Shown here: piece after piece, positions 13,652-22,795 of the stretch
Layout of the letters: every line of letters begins with the position of its first letter
Numbering within the stretch: position 1 is the stretch's first letter
NCBI GenBank assembly: GCA_037128705.1
Contig: JBAXVX010000007.1
Coordinates: 1 to 64,000 of the forward strand
Direction: 5' to 3'
From: CAIVAT01 sp037128705
GTDB taxonomy: Bacteria; Bacteroidota; Bacteroidia; Bacteroidales; FEN-979
DNA length: 64,000 nucleotides
Position numbers and translations under genes: made by a program
The notes under the pieces: generated by a model
Databases searched by the model: none
What the model saw: the letters and a program-made list of their open reading frames with translations, nothing else
Told to the model about the DNA's origin: nothing

Positions 13652-14377
13652 TTATCCGTCAGTTTTTTGCAACGGGAGCATGGATGAAACAGATAACCTG
13701 TACCCGACATTGTGGATATTTTCGATTTTGATCTGTCCATCGGGGGCCAGGAGCTTCCTGAGGCGTGAGATAAAGACATCGAGGCTGCGGCTGGAGAAAA
13801 AATGGTTGTTGCCCCAGACCTTCATCAGCAGCACCTCGCGTTTGATGATGCTATTCAGATTGCCGGCCAGGATCAGAAGGAGATCGGATTCCTTGTGTGT
13901 CAATCCGATGTGCTGATCCCCCAATTTTAATTGCTGGTTGACCGGATCAAATATGAACAGGCCCAGGTGATGAATACCGGGTGTGATGATTTCGGAAGGA
14001 TAGATTCGGCTGCGTTTAAGGAAAACCTCTATTTTCAATACCAGCTCTTCAATGCTGTATGGCTTGGTGATATAATCATCGCCGCCCAGCTGCAGTCCCT
14101 GGATCTTATCCTCCCTGGTCGATTTTGCCGTGAGAAAGATAATGGGGATGTGATCATTTTTTTCCCTGATCTTCCTTGCCAGGGTAAAACCATCCATTTT
14201 CGGTAGCATCACATCGAGGATGCAAAGATCATAGGATCCCGATACCAGCTTTTCAAGACCAGAGAGGCCATCCATGCAATGAACCACCTCATATCCTTTG
14301 AGTTCCAAATTGTCGCGAGTGACAAATGACAACGTTTCATCATCCTCAACATACAAAATGGTTGCTTTTTTCTTCAT
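13652..14377 (-). CDS. OmpR-family response regulator
   Basis: 241-aa two-domain DNA-binding regulator. The receiver (about 1-120) has the acidic pair VEDD, the phospho-acceptor Asp in CILDVMLPKMDGF and the lysine in ITKPYS. The C-terminal winged helix (about 140-230) shows LTHKESDLLLILAGN and SRSLDVFISRLRKLL...IENIHNVGYRL. It is encoded 5 bp after its histidine kinase. The pair resembles RprX/RprY of Bacteroides. Three 21-bp-spaced boxes upstream of the kinase are a possible target site. Confidence 0.93.
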   Translation of the reverse strand: MKKKATILYVEDDETLSFVTRDNLELKGYEVVHCMDGLSGLEKLVSGSYDLCILDVMLPKMDGFTLARKIREKNDHIPIIFLTAKSTREDKIQGLQLGGDDYITKPYSIEELVLKIEVFLKRSRIYPSEIITPGIHHLGLFIFDPVNQQLKLGDQHIGLTHKESDLLLILAGNLNSIIKREVLLMKVWGNNHFFSSRSLDVFISRLRKLLAPDGQIKIENIHNVGYRLSVSSMLPLQKTDG

Positions 14378-14382
14378 CCGGT

Positions 14383-15651
14383 TTATTTTTTAAGGGGGAT
14401 CATGATTTTGAATGCAGCGCCATGACCCGGTTCACTCAACAGCCGTATTTTCCAGCCATGGGCGCGACATACGGTTTTTACATAATAGAGCCCCAGCCCG
14501 AACCCTTTTACGTCATGAATGTTGCCGGAGGGAACCCGGAAAAATTTCTCAAAGACGTGCTTCTGGTATTTCGGACTGATTCCCGGGCCATTGTCCCTGA
14601 CAGTCATGGTAACCTGTTTGTGCCCGTTTGCCGTGATCAGCATGATGTGCGACTTCTCCCCTGAATACTTCACTGCATTATCGAGCAGGTTGAACAGTAC
14701 ATTGGTCATGTGGAGCACATCCGCCTGCAAGTGAACGAGGCCGGGATCGAGGGAGGTTTCGATCTGAACGCCCTCGCCGGCATTGGCCCTGAAGGTCTCT
14801 GCAACGGTCTCAACCAGGCTGTTCAGGTCGAGGGTCTCCTTTTTCAGCTCGATGCCCTGCTTTTCGATTTTGGCCACCTGCAGGACCTTTTCGACCTGCC
14901 TGATCATCCGGTTGTTCTCCTGCTTGATCACGGAGGCATAGGTGAGAAGCCGCTCCGGGTCATTAACTATATTTGGCTGCGCGATCACGTCGGCCGAAAT
15001 ATTGATACTTGACAAGGGCGTTTTGAATTCGTGCGTCATGGTGTTGATGAAATCCTTCTGCAACTCCGACCACCTCTTCTGGCGCAGGATGACAAACATG
15101 GCATAGACGAAAAAGATTATGGAGAAGAGCAGGATGGCGCTGAAGAAGAACCAGATAGCCATATCGCCGGCCAGGGTGTTGCGGAGCGCCGGGAACCTCA
15201 CCCCGAAATAGTAGATATACCGGTCATACTTTGGCAGGGAGAAGGAGAGCGTGGCCGGCTTGCCTGACCCGCTTACCGAAATATAATTGCCGTAAACCAT
15301 TTTATCGGTATGGCAATCATAAATGGCATATTCATAATCGGTATGCAAATTAAGCTTTGCAAACTCCGTTTTAAGGTAAAATTCAAGGATGTTGGCGTCG
15401 ATCACGCTGTTTACATCCACAACAAAATAGTTGGAGGTGATCTGTTTCACCGGGTTTCCCGAAGGCAGGGCCGTTTGGTTGATGGTGCAGATTTTTTCAG
15501 CTACATTCTTCAGCCCGATCATCACCGTCTGGTGAAACTGCTTTTCCCTGATATCCCAGGCCTGGATTAGGAAATAGAGTTGAACTGCGATGATCCCGAT
15601 GATGGAAATTGCGCCAAGCAACACAACTGAACGAACCTGTTTATGCCTCAT
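14383..15651 (-). CDS. Membrane sensor histidine kinase
   Basis: 422-aa kinase with two membrane segments (about residues 10-32 and 168-192) enclosing a roughly 135-residue periplasmic sensor domain. The HisKA domain carries the phospho-accepting His in MTHEFKTPLSSI, and the ATPase domain has NLLDNAVKYS, DNGPGIS and GFGLGLYYVK. It is RprX-like. The response regulator gene follows 5 bp later. The gene is divergent from the DUF1573 gene across a 259-bp intergenic region. The signal sensed is unknown. Confidence 0.93.
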   Translation of the reverse strand: MRHKQVRSVVLLGAISIIGIIAVQLYFLIQAWDIREKQFHQTVMIGLKNVAEKICTINQTALPSGNPVKQITSNYFVVDVNSVIDANILEFYLKTEFAKLNLHTDYEYAIYDCHTDKMVYGNYISVSGSGKPATLSFSLPKYDRYIYYFGVRFPALRNTLAGDMAIWFFFSAILLFSIIFFVYAMFVILRQKRWSELQKDFINTMTHEFKTPLSSINISADVIAQPNIVNDPERLLTYASVIKQENNRMIRQVEKVLQVAKIEKQGIELKKETLDLNSLVETVAETFRANAGEGVQIETSLDPGLVHLQADVLHMTNVLFNLLDNAVKYSGEKSHIMLITANGHKQVTMTVRDNGPGISPKYQKHVFEKFFRVPSGNIHDVKGFGLGLYYVKTVCRAHGWKIRLLSEPGHGAAFKIMIPLKK

Positions 15652-15767
15652 AGGAATTTCTCCGGAATGGGATCATGAATAAACTGAGATGCCGGTTACC
15701 CCGACTTCAAAGACGACCATCCCGTGAGGATGGTAAAAATAGGCATATTTCAAAGGAGTTGCTGCGG

Positions 15768-15823
15768 TTTTACATTTCATTAACACAGTTTTACATTCGG
15801 ACCGTGCAATTTTACGTTTCATT
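15768..15823 (+). promoter_or_regulatory. Three direct repeats at 21-bp spacing, probable regulator site
   Basis: TTTTACATTTCATT (15768-15781), TTTTACATTCGG (15789-15800) and TTTTACGTTTCATT (15810-15823) start exactly 21 bp apart, two turns of the helix. They lie between the divergent kinase and DUF1573 genes. A binding site for the neighbouring OmpR-type regulator is an inference. A separate inverted repeat, CCATCC with GGATGG, lies nearer the kinase at about 15716-15732. Confidence 0.55.
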
Positions 15824-15910
15824 CAACCCATTCATCGCAGGATGACAGATATTTGCACCGTCAAATACAGTTCAAAATTATTGATAAACATAAACCATAA
15901 ATCAACATCC

Positions 15911-16354
15911 ATGAAAAAATTAATGATTGCGATCCTGCTGCCTGCCGCATTTATCTTTTCACAGGTCAATGCCCAGAATCAAACCGCGCCCGCTGCCGGC
16001 AAAACCGAAGTAAAAGCTAAAGTAAACGGCCCGGTTGCCCGCTGGGATGTCACTGAAAACAACATGGGCGACATTCCCCAGGGTATTCCGCGTTCTGCGC
16101 AGTTCAACCTGACCAACGACGGGAACGAACCGCTGATCATTGCTTCAGCTCAAGCCTCCTGCGGATGTACAAATCTGAGTTATTTAAAAGACCCCTTGAT
16201 GCCAGGTAAATCCATGGCCATTTCAGCAACCTACAATGCTGCAGCCAAAGGCCCCTTCACCAAAACAATTACGGTCAGGACCAATGCAAGTGATCAGCCG
16301 ACCATTCTCTGGATCAAAGGGACTGTGGTTGAGAAGGCTGAGGAGAAGAAATAG
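15911..16354 (+). CDS. Secreted DUF1573 domain protein
   Basis: 147-aa exported protein: signal peptide MKKLMIAILLPAAFIFSQVNAQ, then a DUF1573 immunoglobulin-like domain with FNLTNDGNEPLIIASAQASCGCT and a C-terminal strand set ending TILWIKGTVVEK. Such proteins are abundant in Bacteroidota and have no settled function. The frame opens at 15842, but the ATG at 15911 begins a standard signal peptide and is preferred. A box GATATTTG, one base off the -7 consensus, lies 55-62 nt upstream. The last 41 bp overlap the 3' end of the convergent small gene. Confidence 0.85.
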   Translation: MKKLMIAILLPAAFIFSQVNAQNQTAPAAGKTEVKAKVNGPVARWDVTENNMGDIPQGIPRSAQFNLTNDGNEPLIIASAQASCGCTNLSYLKDPLMPGKSMAISATYNAAAKGPFTKTITVRTNASDQPTILWIKGTVVEKAEEKK

Positions 16355-16583
16355 GAACTTTCCTGAATTGCCCGATTGCCTTTGCAGCTCCGTAGCCAAT
16401 GAGAAAGATCACCACACCTGAAATGATACCCGGATGGGCGACGACCATGGGTTTTATTACATGGAAGAGCTCAAGAAAGATGCCCTGGAAGGCTTGAAAA
16501 ATTGGATTGAATATATGGGGAAATGCATTGAGGATAACCTGAAAGATATCGAATGATGCAATGATGTGGGAGAGGGTTTCCAT
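16314..16583 (-). CDS. Small single-span membrane protein of unknown function
   Basis: 89-aa protein from the ATG at 16583, with an amphipathic, phenylalanine-rich N-terminal half and one membrane segment (GIISGVVIFLIGYGAAKAIG) near residues 55-74, then a short proline-rich tail. I do not recognise it. Evidence that it is real: a full-consensus -7 element (TAATTTTG) ends 17 nt before this ATG, and the composition is protein-like. The frame extends to 16703, but the upstream part is less convincing. Its end overlaps the DUF1573 gene tail-to-tail by 41 bp. Confidence 0.5.
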   Translation of the reverse strand: METLSHIIASFDIFQVILNAFPHIFNPIFQAFQGIFLELFHVIKPMVVAHPGIISGVVIFLIGYGAAKAIGQFRKVPISSPQPSQPQSL

Positions 16584-16600
16584 GGGGTTTGAATTTCTGC

Positions 16601-16608
16601 CAAAATTA
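16601..16608 (-). promoter_or_regulatory. Bacteroidota -7 element for the small membrane protein
   Basis: Minus strand TAATTTTG, a full match to TANNTTTG, 17 nt before the ATG at 16583. The -33 position reads TTCA, a poor match. Confidence 0.4.
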
Positions 16609-16747
16609 ATCCGGGAAGGGGGATATGTGAATTCATTTTCGACGAATTGCCGAAAATGGTGGATGAATGGGGGATACTGCATGACAGGTTCTGGGTCATG
16701 CAATATCCCTTATCTTTATAGCCTCAATTTACATTAAGGAAGCCCGA

Positions 16748-18181
16748 ATGAATCGATCAATCCGCATTTTAGTCTTACTATCCCTCCTGTTTTTTTTCCT
16801 CGGTGAGGATCTTTCTGCACAAGCACTGAAACGGAAGTGCCTGCCAAATCCCAAAAACATCATCATCCTCCTTGCCGACGGCATGGGATATAACCATATC
16901 ATAGCCACGGATAACTACGGAGGGGTTGATCATCAGGTTTATGAACAATTTCCGGTTAGGCTGGCCATGGCACATTACCCGGCCAAGGCAGGTGAATATG
17001 TGGCCAACAACCCCGGGTCAAATTTTTATGCAACCGGGTACAATCCCTCCATGGCCTGGAAAGATACGGCTTACCTGAAGCGGAATTATACCGAATCGGC
17101 TGCATCTGCCACGGCATTATCCACCGGCGTTAAAACCTATAACAATTCCATCGGGATGTCGGTGGCCCATGATACCCTGGAAAACCTGGTCCAATGGGCC
17201 AAATCGCTGGGAAAATCGGCCGGGGTTGTCACCTCCGTTGAATTCAGCCACGCAACGCCGGCAGGGTTTGTCGCCCATAACCTGGTACGGACAAACTATG
17301 CGCAGATCGCACGCGAAATGATGCTCGACAGCCGCTGTGATGTGGTGATGGGTTGCGGCGACCCGATGTATGATGACGATGGGAAGCCGGTTGGGAAGAA
17401 ATGGAATAAGACAAAATATGTTGGTGACAGCCTTTTCTGGAGGGAACTCACCGAAGGGAGCGGAAAAAGGATCAGTTTTGCCGTTGAGGGAAAGATAAAG
17501 ACGGTGCGTGATGTAAATGGCGATGGCAAACCGGATCCATGGACGGTGGTTCGCGATTTGAACGACTTTCGGGCTTTGCAAAAAGGCAGGACTCCCGTCA
17601 GGGTGCTGGGCTGTCCCCGGATCTATTCTACCCTTCAGCAGGGCCGGACGATGAAAAACGGGGAGACCAATAACTCAACAGCCTATCTCACCCCTTTTGT
17701 TGAAACAGTTCCCACGCTGGCAGAGATGGTGTGTGGCGCCCTGAATGTTCTTGACAATAACCCCAAAGGTTTTTTTATCATGATCGAAGGAGGGGCAACC
17801 GACTGGGCTTCACATTCAAACCAGAAAGGGAGGCTGATCGAAGAGATGAACTTTTTTAATGATGCTGTTAACAAGGTGGTTGAGTGGGTGGACAGGAACA
17901 GCAACTGGGACGAAACGCTGGTCATTGTAACCGGCGATCATGAAACCGGGCTGCTCTGGGGAGAAAAGCCTTTTCTTCCCTTGGTCCCCAAAGGAAAAGG
18001 AAACCTGCCTCTCATGAATTTCAACTCAACGGATCATACGAATTCACTGATCGCTTTTTTTGCAAAGGGGGCGGGTAGTGAACACTACCGCGACTTTGCC
18101 GATGAACAGGATAGTGTGCGCGGGCCCTTTATTCAAAATTCGGAGGTTGCCCAACTCATTCACTTACTCTGGGTAAAATAG
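16748..18181 (+). CDS. Alkaline phosphatase, secreted
   Basis: 477-aa PhoA-superfamily phosphomonoesterase with a signal peptide (MNRSIRILVLL.. ending near ..DLSAQ). Metal and active-site segments are visible: IILLADGMGYNHI (Asp metal ligand), SAASATALSTGVKTYN with the nucleophile Ser/Thr region, HATPAGFVAHN, MIEGGATDWASHSN and IVTGDHETGLLWG. Length is normal for the family. It acts in the periplasm or at the surface to free phosphate from organic esters. A separate 5'-nucleotidase is encoded 3 kb away. No PHO-type operator was identified. Confidence 0.93.
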   Translation: MNRSIRILVLLSLLFFFLGEDLSAQALKRKCLPNPKNIIILLADGMGYNHIIATDNYGGVDHQVYEQFPVRLAMAHYPAKAGEYVANNPGSNFYATGYNPSMAWKDTAYLKRNYTESAASATALSTGVKTYNNSIGMSVAHDTLENLVQWAKSLGKSAGVVTSVEFSHATPAGFVAHNLVRTNYAQIAREMMLDSRCDVVMGCGDPMYDDDGKPVGKKWNKTKYVGDSLFWRELTEGSGKRISFAVEGKIKTVRDVNGDGKPDPWTVVRDLNDFRALQKGRTPVRVLGCPRIYSTLQQGRTMKNGETNNSTAYLTPFVETVPTLAEMVCGALNVLDNNPKGFFIMIEGGATDWASHSNQKGRLIEEMNFFNDAVNKVVEWVDRNSNWDETLVIVTGDHETGLLWGEKPFLPLVPKGKGNLPLMNFNSTDHTNSLIAFFAKGAGSEHYRDFADEQDSVRGPFIQNSEVAQLIHLLWVK

Positions 18182-18195
18182 TGGTTTGCGGGCCG

Positions 18196-20685
18196 TTATT
18201 CATTCTTTAATTCCAGGACCTTTTCACCGAGCTGGTTAAGCAAAACCGGGAGATTCTCGCTGAGGTGTTTCATCAGGTTGGCCAACTTCTCATTGTTTTC
18301 CCGGTTCCTGGCGTATTCATTGATCAGGCCGATGGTTGACCGCATGTTTCCCGATGCAAGGATCTCAAGGCTGGATTTAATTTTATGGGCAGCCTTCTCC
18401 AGTTCCTCCATGTTTTTTTGCTCATAGGCTTTGTAGACAGCCGAAGCATATTCAGGAGTGAGTTCAATAAACTGTTCGATCATGTCGATGATCGCGGCTT
18501 TGTCGTCGCCGAACAACTTTGTTAGTTTCCCCAGATCAAACTGTACGTTTTGCAGTGCAACCCCCGAGGCCACTGAAACTGACCCGGGTTCATCGTCGGA
18601 GATGTATTGAGGCGGGATGCCGAAAGTAGACAGAAGGTGGCTGAAGAGGGTCTCTTCCTCAAAAGGCTTGGTCATGTACCCATCCATGCCTGAATCAAGC
18701 GCCTGGGCAATGGCATCTTTGGTAGCATAAGCCGTGAGCGCGATGACCGGGGTAGAAACGTGCAACTCTTTCCTGATAATCTGGGTTGCCTTGCATCCAT
18801 CCATGACGGGCATCTGCATGTCCATGAGGACCAGATCAAATTTTTTCAGTTTCAGGATCTCGATGGCCTCCTTCCCATTGGAGGCGAGATCGGTGATGAT
18901 GTTCCATTTTTCAAGGATCGACCTGACGATAAACTGGTTGATCTTATTATCTTCGACCACGAGGATGTTCTTTCCCCTGAGTTTTTCAGGGTCGATGGCG
19001 ATTTTCCGATGCGCCTCGCGGAGCATGGCTGCATCAGTGGTTGCAAATTCAAGGGTGAAGAAGAACCTGCTTCCCTTCCCTTTTTCACTTTCAACCTGCA
19101 GTTCGCCGCCCATCAGCCCGACCAGTTGCCGGCTGATCGCCAGTCCCAGCCCTGTGCCGCCATAGACGCGGGTCACGCTTTCATCCTCCTGCTTGAATTT
19201 TTCAAAGATCGTCGTCAGGTTTTCCTCGCTGATCCCGATGCCGGTATCGGTTACTGCAAAGAGAAAGGATGCTTTGCCCATCGATTTTTTAACGAGTTTG
19301 CAGGAGAGGTCAACCCGCCCATCGGAGGTGAATTTTATTGCATTGTTCACCAGGTTGGTAAGGACCTGCTGCAGCCTGATCGGATCGCCAAGAACAGCCC
19401 GTTTAAAGGGTACATCCATGGAGGCAGTGATGGAGATGGTTTTCTCTTCGGCTGCATGGGACAAGAAACTATACACTTTTTCAAGAACCTCTTTCAGGTT
19501 AAAGGGAATGTTTTCCAGTTCTACTTTGCCTGCTTCGATCTTTGAAAAATCGAGGATCTCGTTGATGATGCCGAGCAGATTCTCACCGGAGATCAGCAAT
19601 TTGTCATTAAGGATCTTCTGTTCGGTGTTCAGGTTTGTATCCCGCATCAGCCGTGAGAGACCGATCACCGCATTGAGCGGGGTCCGGATTTCGTGGCTCA
19701 TGTTGGCCAGGAAGCTGCTCTTGGCCAGGTTTGCCGACTGTGCATCGGCCATGGCTTTCCGCAGATCCTTTTCAATGGATACGCGGGTTGTAATGTCGCG
19801 GTATTGCCAAAGGTTTCCCAGGAACTGCCCCTCCCTGAAGATGGGGATATAATCGCGTTCGAAAATTTGTCCGGTGGTGAGTTCAATTTCCTCGCCGGTC
19901 ACCGTTTTTTTCTCCTTCAGGATCTCGTCAATCCGGCTCACAAAATATCCGGGGTTGGCGAACATCCCTTTTGATTGCTCAGCTGAATCGGAACAGTCAG
20001 AACCCAGCAGCAGATCGGGCTCGACAGGGATCCCGAACAGATTGCAGAAACGTTTGTTGATGAGCGCGATCCGGCGGTCCTGATCTTCGACCAGGATGCC
20101 AGACTGGAGGTTTTTAATGAGGGTTTCAAGTCGTATGGTAATGGCCGCCAGGTAATCGTGTGTTAGTTTTTGTTTGGAATTATTCAGGATGTTGGCATAA
20201 ATTCCGCCTGCAATGTTGGCGATGAATGAGAGAACAACCTCGTATTCCTCGCTGAAGCTTTTTTTCTGAGAACTCACGATACCCAGGGCGCCTACGGGTT
20301 GGGTGCCGTTAAGTACCGGGACATAGAGCCGTGAGCGCACCACGAAACTGCGTTTGGAAGAGATACTCAGTTTTTCCGGGTCATTTTCGGTATCCGGAAT
20401 ATTCAGATTTTTCCCGGTTTTAAATACATGGCCGGGGTGCCTGTCCATGGCGGTCTTTTCTGCGTCTTCGCGTTCTTCGTCCGTGAATCCTTTGGCGATC
20501 AGAAGTTTGAATTTTTTCTCATCGAAGTCAAACAGGTAGAGGCCTGAAGATTCTATATCAAGCAAATCTTCCATCACCTCGCTTACACTGGAGGCAAGCT
20601 GTTCGAGGGTGGTTACCTTTGCAAATCGTTGCGAAAATTCATTCAGTCTTTTAAGAACTTCCAGCTGATCAGAGATCTTTAACAT
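18196..20685 (-). CDS. Hybrid sensor kinase: GAF-PAS-HisKA-ATPase-REC-Hpt
   Basis: 829-aa cytoplasmic multi-step phosphorelay kinase without membrane segments. Domains in order: GAF (about 15-165), PAS (about 180-300), HisKA with ANMSHEIRTPLNAVIGLSRLM (about 325-390), ATPase with NLVNNAIKFTSD, DTGIGIS and GTGLGLAISRQLVG, a receiver with the phospho-Asp in LVLMDMQMPVMDG, and a C-terminal Hpt with AHKIKSS. The final output regulator is not encoded next door. It begins 9 bp after a GlcG/HbpS-like gene, which suggests that this protein takes part in sensing. A helix before the GAF may drive dimerisation. Confidence 0.93.
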   Translation of the reverse strand: MLKISDQLEVLKRLNEFSQRFAKVTTLEQLASSVSEVMEDLLDIESSGLYLFDFDEKKFKLLIAKGFTDEEREDAEKTAMDRHPGHVFKTGKNLNIPDTENDPEKLSISSKRSFVVRSRLYVPVLNGTQPVGALGIVSSQKKSFSEEYEVVLSFIANIAGGIYANILNNSKQKLTHDYLAAITIRLETLIKNLQSGILVEDQDRRIALINKRFCNLFGIPVEPDLLLGSDCSDSAEQSKGMFANPGYFVSRIDEILKEKKTVTGEEIELTTGQIFERDYIPIFREGQFLGNLWQYRDITTRVSIEKDLRKAMADAQSANLAKSSFLANMSHEIRTPLNAVIGLSRLMRDTNLNTEQKILNDKLLISGENLLGIINEILDFSKIEAGKVELENIPFNLKEVLEKVYSFLSHAAEEKTISITASMDVPFKRAVLGDPIRLQQVLTNLVNNAIKFTSDGRVDLSCKLVKKSMGKASFLFAVTDTGIGISEENLTTIFEKFKQEDESVTRVYGGTGLGLAISRQLVGLMGGELQVESEKGKGSRFFFTLEFATTDAAMLREAHRKIAIDPEKLRGKNILVVEDNKINQFIVRSILEKWNIITDLASNGKEAIEILKLKKFDLVLMDMQMPVMDGCKATQIIRKELHVSTPVIALTAYATKDAIAQALDSGMDGYMTKPFEEETLFSHLLSTFGIPPQYISDDEPGSVSVASGVALQNVQFDLGKLTKLFGDDKAAIIDMIEQFIELTPEYASAVYKAYEQKNMEELEKAAHKIKSSLEILASGNMRSTIGLINEYARNRENNEKLANLMKHLSENLPVLLNQLGEKVLELKNE

Positions 20686-20694
20686 GGCAAATTT

Positions 20695-21111
20695 TTATAA
20701 TGAATCAAGCGCTGCACGGGCGCATTTCTGGTCTTCTGAATAATGTCCGCCGCTGATGCCGATGGCGCCTATCGTTTGGTTGTCCGAAATTATGGGCATT
20801 CCTCCACCCATCAGTATAAAGTCATGGAAATCATGCACACCTTCCCGCATGATGGGGTCATCCTTGATAAATCCGAACCATGACTCGCCGGTTGGAAGGC
20901 TGAAGCCAACAGCAGTGATTGCTTTTTTCCTGGAGGCATCCACTGCAATGAGCGGCGCATGGTCCATACGGGTAAAGAGTTTTGTGATCCCGCTTTCATC
21001 GACGATTGTTATGGCAATTGACATTCCCAATTCCCTGGCTTTTGCCATGGCAGCCTGCGCCATACGCTCCGCATCTGAAAGGCTTATTGATCTTTTGATA
21101 AAATCTTCCAT
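20695..21111 (-). CDS. GlcG/HbpS-like (DUF336) protein
   Basis: 138-aa soluble protein of the GlcG/HbpS family, with the usual N-terminal helix (ISLSDAERMAQAAMAKARELGMSIAITIVDESG), FTRMDHAPLIAVDASRKKAITA and the end motif IGAIGISGGHYSEDQKCARAAL. In Streptomyces, HbpS binds haem and modulates the sensor kinase SenS. Here the gene is followed 9 bp later by a hybrid kinase. No signal peptide is visible, so it should be cytoplasmic, unlike HbpS. The start at 21111 is ATG; the frame extends two codons further to a TTG. Confidence 0.85.
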   Translation of the reverse strand: MEDFIKRSISLSDAERMAQAAMAKARELGMSIAITIVDESGITKLFTRMDHAPLIAVDASRKKAITAVGFSLPTGESWFGFIKDDPIMREGVHDFHDFILMGGGMPIISDNQTIGAIGISGGHYSEDQKCARAALDSL

Positions 21112-21217
21112 GGTCAAGCTAATTTATTGTTTCAGGGGAAATAATTACGGAAACCTGCTTCATGAGGTAAAAATACGATTTTTAGGATTATGTTAACAGA
21201 AGGGAAAAAAAAGCGGG

Positions 21218-22669
21218 CTATTGTGTAATAAGCACGGCCCGTTTCACACCACTGTAATTTACCTTTTTTACCTTGTCCAGGTAACCTGTCAGCGCTTCGG
21301 CAGTCGTGAGTGATGAAGTGGACCCAGGGTCCCGGTGATCGAATTTATAGGTTACCGCCATGTAGTTGTTCATGGCCACCGTATATTCCCTGGCCTGATC
21401 AAGCGGCTTGCCTGTGTTATCGTTCATCGTAACCCCTGCACACAGGCCCTTTCCGTTGTCGGTGAGGGTGTAAGTCATCCCCGAAACCTGGAGGTCGATA
21501 TCCTTCTCCAGCTTATAGCCATAGCAGATCAGCGACCTGATCTCTTCGGCATTCATTTTGAATATTACCACCTGGTTGTTGAAGGGATCAAGCTTGTAGA
21601 GATCTTTCAGGGTGATATCCCCTTTTATCATTTCCGACGACCTGATCCCACCCCTGTTCTGGAAAGCGAAATCAACATTGAGCTGGCTGGTAAGGGCATC
21701 TGTCATCAGGCTTCCCAATTCATCAGGACCTGACAACGGCTTTTCAGCCTCACCGATCACCTTACTGAATTCCTTGTTGTCGTTGTACCGGTCGATCAGT
21801 TTCCTGACCTCCTGATTTTCCTTTTTCAGGACCGACAGCGGGATCACCTCATCCTGCCTGCTGATGACATGTCCGTTTTCAACCTGCAACGTTGTCTTGC
21901 CGATGTATTTAAGTCCCGATCCCGCCTGGACGATCATGACCCCGTTTTCCATCAACGGTTGTTCAAGCAGTGTATGCGAATGTCCCCCGATGATGAGGTC
22001 AAATTGCGGAATGGAATCGGCCAGCACCTTGTCATCAAGCACCCCCAGGTGCGAAAGGGCGACCAGGATTCCGTACCGCTCTTTCAGCCAGGTATATTCT
22101 TTGGCTTTGGCTATGCCGCTGGTAAACCGGATGCCTGTCATTTTGGAGGGATGCGAACTGGGCAGCCCGTTTTCATCGAGCTGGATTATCCCGAGCAGCG
22201 CAATGGAGATCCCGTTTTTGGTGTTAAGCACCAGGTATGGACTGAAGGGATGGACCATGGCTCCGGAGGCATCGGCATTGCAGCAGATGAAGGGGAATTT
22301 CGCCTGGTCGAGCCTTTTGTTGAGAAAATCCTGTCCCATGTCAAACTCATGGTTGCCGACGGCACTCACATCAAAACCGCACCGGTTCATCAGGTCGATC
22401 ATCGGATATCCCTTATCAGGGATCATGTCAACCACAGGGTTCCCGGTAAAATTATCCCCCGCGGCCACCAGGAATACATCGGCGTGAAACCGGCGCAGGC
22501 TGTCGGCCAGGTAAGCCAGTTTAGCCATGTTGTCGATCTTTGCATGCATGTCGTTTGCATGGAGGATAATGATCTCGGTTGGTTTTTGCCCCGAAGGTTG
22601 CTGGGTAAAGGCTTGGAGGGAAAAAAGAAAGAAAACTGATGTAAGGAAAATAGTATTTAACCTGTTCAT
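21218..22669 (-). CDS. 5'-nucleotidase / UshA-type metallophosphoesterase, secreted
   Basis: 483-aa exported enzyme with a signal peptide (MNRLNTIFLTSVFFLFSLQAF). The N-terminal calcineurin-like domain has all metal-site motifs: ILHANDMHAKID, AAGDNFTGNP, GNHEFDMG, LSHLGVLDDKV and GGHSHT. The C-terminal 5'-nucleotidase domain (about from residue 320) contains FAFQNRGGIRS, DPFNNQV and NNYMA. It should hydrolyse nucleotides or related phosphate esters in the periplasm. The frame opens nine codons earlier, at 22696; the ATG at 22669 starts the signal peptide cleanly. Confidence 0.92.
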   Translation of the reverse strand: MNRLNTIFLTSVFFLFSLQAFTQQPSGQKPTEIIILHANDMHAKIDNMAKLAYLADSLRRFHADVFLVAAGDNFTGNPVVDMIPDKGYPMIDLMNRCGFDVSAVGNHEFDMGQDFLNKRLDQAKFPFICCNADASGAMVHPFSPYLVLNTKNGISIALLGIIQLDENGLPSSHPSKMTGIRFTSGIAKAKEYTWLKERYGILVALSHLGVLDDKVLADSIPQFDLIIGGHSHTLLEQPLMENGVMIVQAGSGLKYIGKTTLQVENGHVISRQDEVIPLSVLKKENQEVRKLIDRYNDNKEFSKVIGEAEKPLSGPDELGSLMTDALTSQLNVDFAFQNRGGIRSSEMIKGDITLKDLYKLDPFNNQVVIFKMNAEEIRSLICYGYKLEKDIDLQVSGMTYTLTDNGKGLCAGVTMNDNTGKPLDQAREYTVAMNNYMAVTYKFDHRDPGSTSSLTTAEALTGYLDKVKKVNYSGVKRAVLITQ

Positions 22670-22744
22670 GGCCTTTGTGTTTTTACAAAAGTACAAAACA
22701 ATAACCCTGATGGGATGCTAATTCGATGGCGGCATCAGAACGCC

Positions 22745-22775
22745 GTTGGGTTGATCCATATTAAGTGTAATTTTG
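22745..22775 (+). promoter_or_regulatory. Bacteroidota promoter for the acyltransferase gene
   Basis: GTTG at 22745-22748, 19 nt, TAATTTTG at 22768-22775 (full -7 match). The ATG at 22796 follows 20 nt later, supporting it over the frame opening at 22715. Confidence 0.6.
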
Positions 22776-22795
22776 TGAACGATGAAACAGCTACA

